Assembly (NCBI RefSeq): GCF_013415325.1 | Contig: NZ_JACBYE010000012.1 | Location: forward strand, 1 to 64,000 | Direction: 5' to 3' | Length of the DNA stretch: 64,000 nucleotides | Source: Sanguibacter inulinus | GTDB lineage: Bacteria > Actinomycetota > Actinomycetes > Actinomycetales > Cellulomonadaceae | In this document: in pieces, positions 32,725 through 41,141 of the stretch | Layout: every line of letters begins with the position of its first letter | Numbering within the stretch: the stretch's first letter is position 1 | Notes under the pieces: model-generated | Database searches by the model: none | What the model was told of the DNA's origin: nothing | The model's input: only the letters and a program-made list of their open reading frames with translations | Program-made: the position numbers and the translations under genes

Positions 32725-34698
32725 ATGGAAACGCTCATTCTCATCGGGCTCATCGGTGGCCTCATCACCGGTATCTCACCGTGCATCCTTCCGATGCTCC
32801 CGGTGATCTTCTTCGCAGGAGGTATCCAGGGCGCTCGTCCTGGCTCTCCGGGCGAAGGCACAGACGGAGCATCGGCACCCGCCGAGGGCACGTCGGCCAG
32901 CTCTACGCCCACCTCGTCCCTCTTCGCCGGGGCGCCGGGGGCCGTCACCATCAACAGTCGCGGCACCGTCGCCGTGGCAGACCGGCCCAAGGCGGGTGCC
33001 GGCGACTCTGTCGGCATCGGCAAGGGCAAGGGCACGAGCGGCAAGCCTGCTGACGGCAAGCCCGCCAAGGAGGTCTCCGCACGCCGGAAGTCTCTGCGCC
33101 CCTACCTCGTCATCGCCGGCCTCGTGCTGAGCTTCTCCTTCTTCACCCTCCTCGGTTCTCTGATCCTCAACGCGCTCGGTCTCCCTCAGGACCTGCTGCG
33201 CTGGGTCGGGCTCTCGCTGCTGGCCATCATCGGTATCGGGATGATCGTGCCGCGCCTCGAGGAGGTCATCGAACGACCGTTCCAACGCATCGCAGCACTG
33301 GGTGCACGGCGCGGTTCGGCGCGACAGGACCGCGGGGCCTTTCTCCTCGGCCTGGGCCTCGGGGTCCTGTACGTGCCGTGTGCTGGTCCGGTCCTCGCGG
33401 CGATCACCGTCGCCGGTGCGACCGGGAACATCGGGGCTGACACCGTCGCCCTGACGGTCTCCTTCGCGGTGGGCGCGGCCATCCCGCTGCTGATCTTCGC
33501 GCTGGCCGGCCGCAGGGTCGCCGAGCGCGTCGGTGCCTTCAAGCGCCACACCAAGGGCATCCGCATCTTCGGCGGCGTGACCATGATCCTGCTGGCGATC
33601 GGTCTGGCCTTCAACCTCCCGCAGTACCTGCAGCGCGCACTCCCCGACTACACGGGTTCGCTGCAGTCCCAGATCAACGAGTCGGGCACCGTGCAGGAGG
33701 CCCTCGACCTCGGTGGCATCGTCACCGACGAGAACCGTGAGCTGTCCAACTGCTCCAACGGCGCGTCCGAGCTCGAGAGCTGTGGCCCCGCGCCCCAGCT
33801 GAGCGGCATCAACAACTGGTTCAACACGCCCGGTGACGAGGCGCTGAACCTCTCCGACCTCAAGCAGGAGGGCAAGGTCGTCCTCGTCGACTTCTGGGCC
33901 TACTCCTGCATCAACTGCCAGCGTGCGATCCCGCACGTGAACGCCTGGTACGACCAGTACAAGGACGTCGGCAAGGGCTTCGAGGTCATCGGTGTCCACA
34001 CCCCGGAGTTCGCCTTCGAGCGGGAGACCCGCAACGTGGTCGCCGGTGCCGAGCAGCTTGGCGTGACGTACCCGGTCGCCCAGGACAACGCGTACTCGAC
34101 CTGGACCAAGTACCGCAACCGTTACTGGCCCGCGCAGTACCTCATCGACTCTGATGGCACGGTCCGCCACATCCGCTTCGGCGAGGGTGGCTACGAGAAC
34201 ACCGAGAAGCTGGTCCGTGAGCTCCTCGAGCAGGCCAACCCCGGTGTCGAGCTGCCGCCCGAGACCTCGGTCGACGACGGCACCCCGCAGGACAAGACGA
34301 CTCCCGAGACGTACTTCTCCTCGACGAAGGTCGTCAACTACTCCGGCGAGCAGGACTACAAGACCGGCGAGTTCACGGTCAACCCTGACCAGCCGAAGGA
34401 CACCTTCTCCCTCGGTGGCTCGTGGACCCTCGACCCCCAGGGCGCCACGGCAGCCGCGGACGGCGCGGCGGTCCAGCTCGCCTACTCGGGAACCAACGTC
34501 TTCACCGTCCTCGGCGGAGAAGGCACCGTGAAGGCCACGATCAAGGACGCCGACGGCAAGACCGTCGACACCAAGGAGATCGAGGTCTCGGGCAACCCGA
34601 ACCTCTACCCGGTCCTCGAGGGTGATGCTGCGACGACAGGCACCGTCGAGCTGGAGCTCCCGAAGGACGTCCAGATCTTCACCGCCACCTTCGGGTGA
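32725..34698 (+). CDS. dipZ: DipZ: CcdA-like membrane domain fused to thioredoxin
   Basis: A 657-residue membrane protein that moves electrons from cytoplasmic thioredoxin to extracytoplasmic targets. The CcdA/DsbD-like domain has the redox Cys pair Cys20 (ISPCILP) and Cys219 (YVPCAGP) in about six helices, with a hydrophilic insertion at 37-125. The extracytoplasmic thioredoxin domain has Cys395-Ile-Asn-Cys398 (SCINCQ). A C-terminal beta-sandwich (about 530-657) matches mycobacterial DipZ. It is divergent from the FAS1 lipoprotein, whose Cys pair is a possible client, and has its own SigK promoter. Confidence 0.93.
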   Translation: METLILIGLIGGLITGISPCILPMLPVIFFAGGIQGARPGSPGEGTDGASAPAEGTSASSTPTSSLFAGAPGAVTINSRGTVAVADRPKAGAGDSVGIGKGKGTSGKPADGKPAKEVSARRKSLRPYLVIAGLVLSFSFFTLLGSLILNALGLPQDLLRWVGLSLLAIIGIGMIVPRLEEVIERPFQRIAALGARRGSARQDRGAFLLGLGLGVLYVPCAGPVLAAITVAGATGNIGADTVALTVSFAVGAAIPLLIFALAGRRVAERVGAFKRHTKGIRIFGGVTMILLAIGLAFNLPQYLQRALPDYTGSLQSQINESGTVQEALDLGGIVTDENRELSNCSNGASELESCGPAPQLSGINNWFNTPGDEALNLSDLKQEGKVVLVDFWAYSCINCQRAIPHVNAWYDQYKDVGKGFEVIGVHTPEFAFERETRNVVAGAEQLGVTYPVAQDNAYSTWTKYRNRYWPAQYLIDSDGTVRHIRFGEGGYENTEKLVRELLEQANPGVELPPETSVDDGTPQDKTTPETYFSSTKVVNYSGEQDYKTGEFTVNPDQPKDTFSLGGSWTLDPQGATAAADGAAVQLAYSGTNVFTVLGGEGTVKATIKDADGKTVDTKEIEVSGNPNLYPVLEGDAATTGTVELELPKDVQIFTATFG

Positions 34699-34704
34699 CC
34701 GACT

Positions 34705-34733
34705 GGTCGCCGCCCCTGACAGGGGCGGCGACC
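34705..34733 (+). terminator. Terminator of dipZ
   Basis: A perfect 12-bp stem (34705-34716 with 34722-34733) with loop TGACA begins 6 bp after the stop codon. Confidence 0.88.
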
Positions 34734-35089
34734 CCCACGAACCGGCGCGCGACCGGCGAGACCCCACCCCCTCCGGGTCTCGCTGGTCGGGCGCCTCGTG
34801 CGTTCCCGGGGCGGGCACGCAGGTGCGGCAGGAGGGGCCAGAGCAGGCAAGGTCGGGCGGGGCGGCTCCTTCGTGGCCGGCCGCCTGCCGTCGTCCACAG
34901 GGCTGGGAGACCCGCGACCAGGCCCAGGCGTAGTGTGACGCACAAGACGGTGCTCGGGCCGCCTGCAGGAGCCGGACGCCCGCATGCGGGCAAGACCCGC
35001 GACCGTCGTCGTCCACCACCTCCAGCCGGCGCGCAGTACGCCTCGCACAGACCGCTCACGACAGGTACGCCAGCACGAGGGAGCAGCAG
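34734..35089. other. Intergenic region with a second hairpin
   Basis: No gene is supported here. A 14-bp stem with one G-U pair (34751-34764 with 34775-34788) follows the dipZ terminator and may be a backup terminator. The end of the region holds the ribosome-binding site GAGGGAGCAGCAG of the ANTAR gene. Confidence 0.55.
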
Positions 35090-35788
35090 ATGGTCAACGA
35101 CGTCAGCGTGCTCGCCGAGCTTGCCCTGTACGTCGCCCGCCTGCCGCCCGAGAACCCGCTCGCGCTGCGGCTGTGCAGCGCCGGGGCGACCCTGCTCGGC
35201 GCGAGCGGAGGGTCGGTGACGCTCACCTCGACTCCGGGGGCCCCCTTCGTCCTGGCGACGACGGACCGTGTCGCGGAACGGGTGGAGTCTCTCCAGGAGG
35301 TCCTCGGGGCCGGGCCGCGCGTCGAGGCGCAGCGGACGGCCAGACCGGCGACGCTCGTCGTCGGGGACGCCCCTGATGCGCCGTCCTCGCTCGCGCAAGA
35401 GCTCCGGGCTGCGGTCGGCCCGCTCCGTGTCACCTCTTTCCCGATGCTCGTCGCCGGGGCGGTCCTCGGTGTGCTGAGCGTCCACACGCCGTCCGAGGCC
35501 AGGCTCACGCGGGAGGACGACGAGGCCCTCGTGGTCGCCTCGATCATCGGGGGAGCGCTGCTGCGCGACGTCGACGACGAGTCCTCGACGATGCTCAGCG
35601 GCTGGCCTGCCCGGGCCCGGGTGCACCAGGCCACGGGCATGGTGATCGCCCAGCTGCGCGTGAGCCCGGACGATGCGCTCACGCTGATCCGGGCGCACGC
35701 CTACGCCCAGGGCACCACCGTCGCCGCTGTGGTCTCCGACCTCCTCGACGGACGTCTCGTGCTGGGCCCGGGCGACGCCTCGACGTGA
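35090..35788 (+). CDS. GAF and ANTAR domain-containing regulator
   Basis: A 232-residue RNA-binding antiterminator-type protein. Residues about 10-150 form a GAF domain, and the C-terminal ~55 residues are ANTAR (ARARVHQATGMVIAQLRVSPDDALTLIRAHAYAQGTTVAAVVSDLLDGRLVL). ANTAR proteins bind paired hairpins in mRNA leaders and prevent termination. The GAF ligand is unknown. It stands alone between two hairpin-rich intergenic regions. ATG at 35090 with GAGGGAGCAGCAG upstream. Confidence 0.9.
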   Translation: MVNDVSVLAELALYVARLPPENPLALRLCSAGATLLGASGGSVTLTSTPGAPFVLATTDRVAERVESLQEVLGAGPRVEAQRTARPATLVVGDAPDAPSSLAQELRAAVGPLRVTSFPMLVAGAVLGVLSVHTPSEARLTREDDEALVVASIIGGALLRDVDDESSTMLSGWPARARVHQATGMVIAQLRVSPDDALTLIRAHAYAQGTTVAAVVSDLLDGRLVLGPGDAST

Positions 35789-35914
35789 GACTGGACGCGA
35801 CGAGGCACCTGAGCGCCGCGACCTCGGGAGTGGTCCACAGACCTCCCGGATGCGTGAGCGGCCTGCCGACCGCACAGTGGGAAGACCCCATCACGACCTT
35901 GGAGGTCCATCCAC

Positions 35915-36838
35915 ATGACTTCTGCGAGCACCCACTCGTCGGGCACGAACGACCAGCTGACCTTCCAGGACCCGGTCTCGAGGTTCGAGGCCATCGAGCC
36001 GCCGGCCGAGAAGAAGCCGGAACCGGGTCTCGACTCCGATCTCACCCCGGAGGCAGACCTCGGCGAGCACTCCTACCGCGGCACAGGCCGTCTGGAGGGC
36101 CGCAAGGCACTCATCACCGGAGGTGACTCCGGCATCGGGGCGGCCACGGCCATCGCCTTCGCCCGTGAGGGCGCTGACGTCGCGATCGCGTACCTGCCGG
36201 TCGAGGAGAGCGACGCCGAGAACATCGTCCGCATCATCGAGGAGGCCGGCCGCACAGCCGTCGCGCTGCCCGGGGACCTCATGGACCCCGAGTACACCGC
36301 AGGCCTGGTCCAGGCTGCCGTTGACGGGCTCGGCGGGCTGGACATCCTCGTCAACAACGCCGGCAAGCAGATGGCCGTCGAGTCGATCGAGGACCTCACG
36401 GACGAGCAGATCACCCAGACCTTCACGATCAACATCGAGGCGATGATCCGCATCTCGCGTGACGCCGCCAAGGTGCTGCCCGCGGGGTCGGCGATCATCA
36501 ACACGACGTCGATCCAGGCGTACAACCCCTCGCCGAACCTCATCGACTACGCGTCGACGAAGGCTGCGATCAACAACTTCACCAAGGGGCTGGCCCAGCA
36601 GCTCGCCCCGAAGGGCATCCGCGTCAACGCTGTCGCCCCCGGGCCGATCTGGACGCCGCTCCAGCCGACGGGCGGTCAGCCGGCCGACGCGCTCCCCGAG
36701 TTCGGGCAGCAGACGCCCCTGGGTCGTGCCGGTCAGCCGACCGAGCTCGCCCCCGCGTACGTGTTCCTCGCCTCGCCCGAATCGAGCTACGTGCTCGGCG
36801 AGACGCTCAACGTCAACGGCGGCACGCCCGCCCCGTGA
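35915..36838 (+). CDS. SDR oxidoreductase (YhdF/GSP39 stress type)
   Basis: A 307-residue SDR with a ~50-residue N-terminal extension typical of general-stress glucose-dehydrogenase-like SDRs. The cofactor motif is TGGDSGIGAATAIAFAREGADVAIAYLP, then NNAG, Ser in NTTSIQAY and YASTKAA (catalytic Tyr and Lys), ending VFLASPESSYVLGETLNVNGGTPAP. Such proteins are often induced by osmotic or oxidative stress. A strong terminator follows. The ATG at 35915 has CTTGGAGGTCCATCCAC upstream. Confidence 0.92.
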   Translation: MTSASTHSSGTNDQLTFQDPVSRFEAIEPPAEKKPEPGLDSDLTPEADLGEHSYRGTGRLEGRKALITGGDSGIGAATAIAFAREGADVAIAYLPVEESDAENIVRIIEEAGRTAVALPGDLMDPEYTAGLVQAAVDGLGGLDILVNNAGKQMAVESIEDLTDEQITQTFTINIEAMIRISRDAAKVLPAGSAIINTTSIQAYNPSPNLIDYASTKAAINNFTKGLAQQLAPKGIRVNAVAPGPIWTPLQPTGGQPADALPEFGQQTPLGRAGQPTELAPAYVFLASPESSYVLGETLNVNGGTPAP

Positions 36839-36844
36839 CACTCC

Positions 36845-36885
36845 AGGCCCCCGGGCCCGTGCTGGACGCACGAGCCCGGGGGCCT
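36845..36885 (+). terminator. Terminator after the stress SDR
   Basis: A perfect 12-bp stem (36845-36856 with 36874-36885) encloses a 17-base loop, starting 6 bp after the SDR stop. Confidence 0.85.
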
Positions 36886-36949
36886 CGCCGTACCTATCCG
36901 CTGCACCACCCGGACCACCGGGCCGTCTGGATCACCCGAGGAGCACACA

Positions 36950-38212
36950 GTGCGCGCACTCACCTGGCAGGGACGCGAGAACGTCAGCGTCGAGACCGTC
37001 CCCGACCCCACCATCGTCGAGGCGACCGACGCCGTCATCCGGGTCACCTCGACCGCCATCTGCGGGTCTGACCTCCACCTCTACAGCGTCCTCGGCGCCT
37101 TCATCGACCCCGGTGACATCCTCGGCCACGAGCCGATGGGCATCGTCGAGGCCGTCGGTCCCGAGGTCACGCACATCGCCCCGGGGGATCGCGTCGTCGT
37201 CCCCTTCAACGTCTCGTGCGGGCGCTGCTGGATGTGCACGCGCGGCCTGCAGTCCCAGTGCGAGACCACCCAGGTGCGCTCCCAGGACAAGGGTGCCGCG
37301 CTGCTCGGCTACACCAAGCTCTACGGCCAGGTCGCCGGCGGTCAGGCCGAGTACCTGCGCGTCCCGCAGGCCCACTACGGACCGATCAAGGTGCCCGACG
37401 ACGGTGCTCCTGACGAGAAGTACCTCTACCTCTCCGACGTGGTGCCCACCGCCTGGCAGGCCGTGGAGTACGCGCAGGTCCCCGTCGGCGGGTCGGTGAC
37501 GGTCCTGGGTCTCGGGCCGATCGGCCAGATGTCCGCGCGCATCGCCCGGCACCGCGGGGCCGGGCAGGTCATCGGGGTCGACCTCGTCCCCGAGCGTCTG
37601 GCCATGGCACGCCGGCACGGGATCGACGTGATCGACCTGCGCGAGGTCGACTCGGTCCCGGAGGCCGTCAAGGCGCTCACCCACGGTCGCGGGACCGACT
37701 CGGTCATCGACGCCGTCGGGATGGAGGCGCACGGCTCGCCTGTCGGCAAGGCCGCGCAGATCGGTGCGGGGATGCTCCCCGACGCGCTCGCCCGCCCGAT
37801 GATCGAGAAGGCCGGGATCGACAGGCTGGCTGCCCTGCACACGGCGATCTCGACGGTCCGCCGCGGCGGCACCGTGTCGATCTCAGGCGTGTACGGGGGC
37901 GCGATCGACCCGATGCCCCTCATGGAGATGTTCGACAAGCAGGTCACGCTGCGGATGGGGCAGGCGAACGTCCACCGCTGGACCGACCAGCTGCTCCCGC
38001 TCGTCTCGGACGACACCGACCCGCTCGGCGTCCTGGACCTGCGCACCCACAGGGTCGCCCTCGAAGACGCCCCCGCCGCCTACTCGACCTTCCAGAAGAA
38101 GGAGGACGGCTGCATCAAGGTCGTCCTCGACCCGACGCTCCCGGTTACCGCTGCCCGTGAGGCAACGCAAACGGCTGAGGCCCACGACGCCCCCGCAGGA
38201 CGACACGCGTGA
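36950..38212 (+). CDS. Zinc-dependent alcohol dehydrogenase (formaldehyde dehydrogenase-like branch)
   Basis: A 420-residue medium-chain dehydrogenase. Catalytic zinc ligands are in ICGSDLHLY and GHEPMGIVEAVG. The structural zinc lobe is CGRCWMCTRGLQSQCETT. The NAD-binding motif is TVLGLGPIGQMSARIA. The length and the long insertion after the zinc lobe match the glutathione-independent formaldehyde dehydrogenase-like group. GTG start with GAGGAGCACACA. Its stop overlaps the next gene by 4 bp, so it is co-translated with an epimerase. The true substrate is unclear. Confidence 0.9.
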   Translation: MRALTWQGRENVSVETVPDPTIVEATDAVIRVTSTAICGSDLHLYSVLGAFIDPGDILGHEPMGIVEAVGPEVTHIAPGDRVVVPFNVSCGRCWMCTRGLQSQCETTQVRSQDKGAALLGYTKLYGQVAGGQAEYLRVPQAHYGPIKVPDDGAPDEKYLYLSDVVPTAWQAVEYAQVPVGGSVTVLGLGPIGQMSARIARHRGAGQVIGVDLVPERLAMARRHGIDVIDLREVDSVPEAVKALTHGRGTDSVIDAVGMEAHGSPVGKAAQIGAGMLPDALARPMIEKAGIDRLAALHTAISTVRRGGTVSISGVYGGAIDPMPLMEMFDKQVTLRMGQANVHRWTDQLLPLVSDDTDPLGVLDLRTHRVALEDAPAAYSTFQKKEDGCIKVVLDPTLPVTAAREATQTAEAHDAPAGRHA

Positions 38213-39288
38213 GGGTCGTGGTCGTCGGCGCGAGCGGCAACGCAGGGACGGGGCTGCTCCGCGCCCTGCACGCAGCGCCTGAGGTGACGTCGGTCGTCGG
38301 GGTGTCGCGTCGGCGCCCCGACCTCGACGTCGAGCCCTTCCGCGGGGTCGAGTGGTTCCAGCGGGACGTTGCCCTCGAGGACCTCACGCGGGACGGCTCC
38401 AGGGAACGGGTGCTCGTCGACGACCTCGCGCAGGTCTTCGCCGGGGCTGACGCCGTGGTGCACCTCGCGTGGCTGATCCAGCCGAACCGGGACCGCGAGC
38501 TCTTGCGGCGCACCAACGTCGAGGGCACCCGGCACGTGGCCCTCGCCGCCGCTGCGGCCGGGGTGCCCCACCTCGTGGTCGCGTCCTCGGTCGGTGCGTA
38601 CTCACCGGTCGACGACGACAGCCCGCGCGACGAGTCGTGGTCCACGGGTGGCATCCCGACGTCGCACTACAGCGTGGACAAAGCAGCGCAGGAGCGGGTG
38701 CTCGACGACGTCGAGGCGGCCCACCCGGAGATGGTCGTCACGCGGCTGCGCCCGGCGTTGATCTTCCAGCCCGACGCCGGGGCCGAGATCGCCCGCTACT
38801 TCCTCGGGCCCCTCGTGCCCCGCTCGGTCCTGCGGCCCGGGGTGCTGCCGCTCGTCCCGCTGCCGACGGGGCTGCGTCTGCAGGTGGTCCACGCCGACGA
38901 CGTGGGCCGGGCCTACCTCGCGGCGGTCCTGCACCGCGACGCCGCGCGGGGTGCCTTCAACATCGCGCACGACCAGGTGCTGCGGGCTGACGAGCTCGCG
39001 AGCATCCTCGACCACGGCAGGTCGGTCGGTGTGCCCCCGGCCGTGCTGCGCAGGCTCGTCTCGATCGCCTACGACCTGCGCCTGATCCCCACAGACCCCG
39101 GGTGGCTGGACATGGCGATGGGCGCACCGCTCATGAGCACAGACCGGGCGCGCAGCCTCCTCGGGTGGGAGCCGCAGCACAGTGCTGCGGACACCCTCGA
39201 AGACCTGCTGCACGGTCTGGCGTCTATGGAGGGGCTTGCCAGCCCGCCGATGCAGGCGACGAGGACCTCCGCGCGAGGCCAGACCTGA
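38209..39288 (+). CDS. NAD-dependent epimerase/dehydratase family protein
   Basis: A 359-residue extended SDR. The N-terminal VVVGASGNAGTGLLRAL binds the nucleotide, HLAWLIQPNRD and TNVEGTRHVALAA are typical extended-SDR strands, and the active site is Ser in VASSVGAYSP and YSVDKAAQE. The C-terminal half has the substrate-binding region (LLGWEPQHSAADTLEDLL). GTG start overlapping the alcohol dehydrogenase stop (GTGA). The pair is probably involved in modifying a small metabolite; no sugar-nucleotide genes are adjacent. Confidence 0.9.
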   Translation: MRVVVVGASGNAGTGLLRALHAAPEVTSVVGVSRRRPDLDVEPFRGVEWFQRDVALEDLTRDGSRERVLVDDLAQVFAGADAVVHLAWLIQPNRDRELLRRTNVEGTRHVALAAAAAGVPHLVVASSVGAYSPVDDDSPRDESWSTGGIPTSHYSVDKAAQERVLDDVEAAHPEMVVTRLRPALIFQPDAGAEIARYFLGPLVPRSVLRPGVLPLVPLPTGLRLQVVHADDVGRAYLAAVLHRDAARGAFNIAHDQVLRADELASILDHGRSVGVPPAVLRRLVSIAYDLRLIPTDPGWLDMAMGAPLMSTDRARSLLGWEPQHSAADTLEDLLHGLASMEGLASPPMQATRTSARGQT

Positions 39289-39437
39289 GGGCACGAGCAG
39301 GCTGCGGCGGTGGGTAGACCGACGAGGTCTAGGGCCCGACGTCTGCGCATCCGGTTGCTGGCACCCTCCTCGAGGTGCCCGCAGGCTCACTCCACGCCGT
39401 CAGCCCCGTCGCGATTCTCACCATCGACTTCGACGGC

Positions 39438-39464
39438 GGTCCGGCCCGCTGAACGGGCCGGACC
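39438..39464 (+). terminator. Terminator after the ADH-epimerase operon
   Basis: A perfect 11-bp stem (39438-39448 with 39454-39464) with loop CTGAA, 150 bp after the epimerase stop. Confidence 0.75.
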
Positions 39465-39535
39465 ACCGCAACGTGCGAAGACTCTCCACCTGGCCCTGTC
39501 AGCTCGTGTGGGGCTGACTAGGACCGGCGTTCACC

Positions 39536-39560
39536 AGGCCCCAGGTGAGCGCTGGGGCCT
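39536..39560. terminator. Second hairpin, terminator-like
   Basis: AGGCCCCAG (39536-39544) pairs perfectly with CTGGGGCCT (39552-39560) and is followed by TCTCATCTCC. It may serve a short untranslated RNA in this region or act as a backup terminator. Confidence 0.6.
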
Positions 39561-39690
39561 TCTCATCTCCTGGTGACCAACGAGCTCATCGTGACTCCCT
39601 TCTGCGGTCTGCCGACCGAGAACGGGCGCGACCGCAGAACCGAAGCACCTACGCCAGGGCGTAGGCTAGTCACGACCGGCAAAGTCATGA

Positions 39691-39740
39691 CGCCTCCGAT
39701 GAAGCGACCGAGAGCCATTCTCGGACCTCCGTCGGAGGCG
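39691..39740. repeat. Nested inverted repeat (cruciform or RNA fold)
   Basis: CGCCTCCGA (39691-39699) pairs with TCGGAGGCG (39732-39740). Inside, CCGAGA (39708-39713) pairs with TCTCGG (39719-39724) around a 5-base loop. It could be a terminator, the core of a small RNA, or a recombination or origin-type structure. Confidence 0.6.
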
Positions 39741-40027
39741 TTCTCTAGTTAATACCCTGAGGCATATGAATGTCCAGCGGTGTCGTGAATTGGCACCCAC
39801 TCAACCCTCTTCCACGCTTCGCCCCGAGGTCCGCCGGGCGCTCAGGCAGGTGCGCACACCGCTGAACGGCGTGCGCCGCCGCCTCGCGCGAACCGGCCGA
39901 GACCCTCAGGAAAACGCCTCTGACCTGCGAGGATGCTCCTGTTCGTGTCGCCTGGACCGTGTGGCAAGTTTCGTGCTGACTCTCTAAGTCGGCACGTAAC
40001 CAGGTGGGCAACTTAGTTCACGTCTCG

Positions 40028-40168
40028 TTATCCACCACGGCTCAAATCTCCGTAACCGTCATATCGTCGAAACGTCTTTGGATCAAAACTTGCGTGCCCG
40101 AATAACTCCGGCTCAGTTTTCACGCATGAACACTTCTCGAATATTTCTCCAACGCGGATCGTGGACAA
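40028..40168. other. AT-rich segment with two DnaA-box-like octamers
   Basis: TTATCCAC at 40028-40035 and GTGGACAA (reverse of TTGTCCAC) at 40161-40168 match the bacterial and actinobacterial DnaA-box core in opposite orientation, enclosing about 125 bp of AT-rich sequence. With only two boxes and no replication gene nearby, an origin remnant is speculative. Confidence 0.3.
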
Positions 40169-40403
40169 GTTTTCAACACTGGCTTCCAACACGTCGACAA
40201 GTTCGGTCGGTCTCGTGTTGAGCTACGGATCATCTACGCGACGTCGCGCCTACCGCCCTGGCAGTCCATCGCAGCGACTCGCCTCCGGCTCCTAGCTGCT
40301 CAACGCACCCGGGCGTAGGCCAAGACAGGGCGACCACCACGGTGGCACCGCGCCCAGGGCGCAGCACCACGAGCTGAGCGCCTCCGGCGCCCTCTTCCCG
40401 ATC

Positions 40404-40435
40404 AACGCACCGGCACATCATCGTGTCGGTGCGTT
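40404..40435. terminator. Strong hairpin, terminator-like
   Basis: AACGCACCGGCAC (40404-40416) pairs with GTGTCGGTGCGTT (40423-40435), 13 bp with one G-U pair, around ATCATC. No gene obviously ends here, so it may close an untranslated RNA or be left from a lost gene. Confidence 0.65.
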
Positions 40436-40685
40436 CGGCGTCTCACCAGGCCGGTACACCCCTGCGCACCCCAGACAACCCGACCCCCGCCGGCAGTGGG
40501 GGAGAGGGCACAGGACGGTGCTCCGCACCAAGAGTCCCCGACTCGAGCTCGAAGTGCCGGCGGTGGTCGGGTGGCTCTGGGGCCCCTCGCTCCGGGGGGT
40601 ACCTCGTGCGTACCGGTGAGGCCCGAAGAACAGGGCACTCACCGGCCGACCGAACCGACGAGGACCAACCCGCGAGGAGCACCAC
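40436..40685. other. Upstream region of the Cys-rich operon
   Basis: No gene is supported. The segment holds the presumed promoter and leader of the next operon and ends in the ribosome-binding site GCGAGGAGCACCAC. Confidence 0.4.
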
Positions 40686-41141
40686 ATGAACACCACGACC
40701 GAGATCCAGGACACCGACACCCAGACGTTCTGCGACGACTGCACCGGGGCGATGACCCCCGACGACGCGGGGGAGTGGATCACCTGCCCCAACGCCCGTG
40801 ACACCTGCATCGACTGCTGCCCGTGCTGCGGCACCGGACTCTTCTTCGAGTTCGGCGGCCGCGTCTTCCCCGCCGTGGCCACCGGCGCCCCCTGGAACGG
40901 GTTCGTGACACCGATCGTCACGCGGGCGATCGCCGCGGCCGTCGCTGACTTCATGGACGAGGAGGGGGCGCTGGCGACCATGACGTTCGAGGGCCAGACC
41001 CTCGTCGTGCGCGACCTCGAGGGCAACCAGGCCGACGAGCACCTGACCCCCACCCCCGGCGGGCACTACGACCTCGGCCGCCTGGGCTTCGCGTTCTCCC
41101 GCGACAACGGCCCGGCCGACTACGACCAGGTGGACCGATGA
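40686..41141 (+). CDS. Hypothetical protein with N-terminal Cys cluster
   Basis: A 151-residue acidic protein. Seven Cys lie in the first ~57 residues (FCDDCTGAM, WITCPNARDTCIDCCPCCGTG), which suggests a zinc-ribbon or metal-binding knuckle. The remainder is a small alpha/beta region (VFPAVATGAPWNGFVTPIVTRAIAAAVADFMDEEGALATMTFEGQTLVVRDLEG). No family was recognised; such proteins are common in actinobacterial mobile elements and phages. ATG with a strong ribosome-binding site (GAGGAGCACCAC). The stop overlaps the next gene by 4 bp. Confidence 0.7.
   Translation: MNTTTEIQDTDTQTFCDDCTGAMTPDDAGEWITCPNARDTCIDCCPCCGTGLFFEFGGRVFPAVATGAPWNGFVTPIVTRAIAAAVADFMDEEGALATMTFEGQTLVVRDLEGNQADEHLTPTPGGHYDLGRLGFAFSRDNGPADYDQVDR

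Larger units (their letters stand above)
39465..40403. other. Gene-poor, relatively AT-rich region with secondary structure
   Basis: No convincing gene is present. Besides the hairpin at 39536-39560 there are inverted repeats at 39602-39609/39630-39637, 39648-39655/39658-39665 and a nested structure at 39691-39740. From about 39960 to 40210 the composition becomes visibly richer in A and T than the rest of the window. It includes DnaA-box-like octamers. This composition and emptiness suggest acquired or degraded DNA. Confidence 0.6.

Noticed and set aside
32776-35019. 747-residue minus-strand open frame
   Set aside because: It mirrors dipZ on the opposite strand; dipZ has clear domains and catalytic cysteines.
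39766-39987. Possible 73-residue gene in the AT-rich region
   Set aside because: Arg-rich, no ribosome-binding site, no recognisable fold; more likely chance.
39438-40435. tRNA, integrase attachment site or CRISPR in the hairpin-rich region
   Set aside because: No cloverleaf with a GGTTCGA-type T loop, no integrase gene and no regularly spaced repeats were found.
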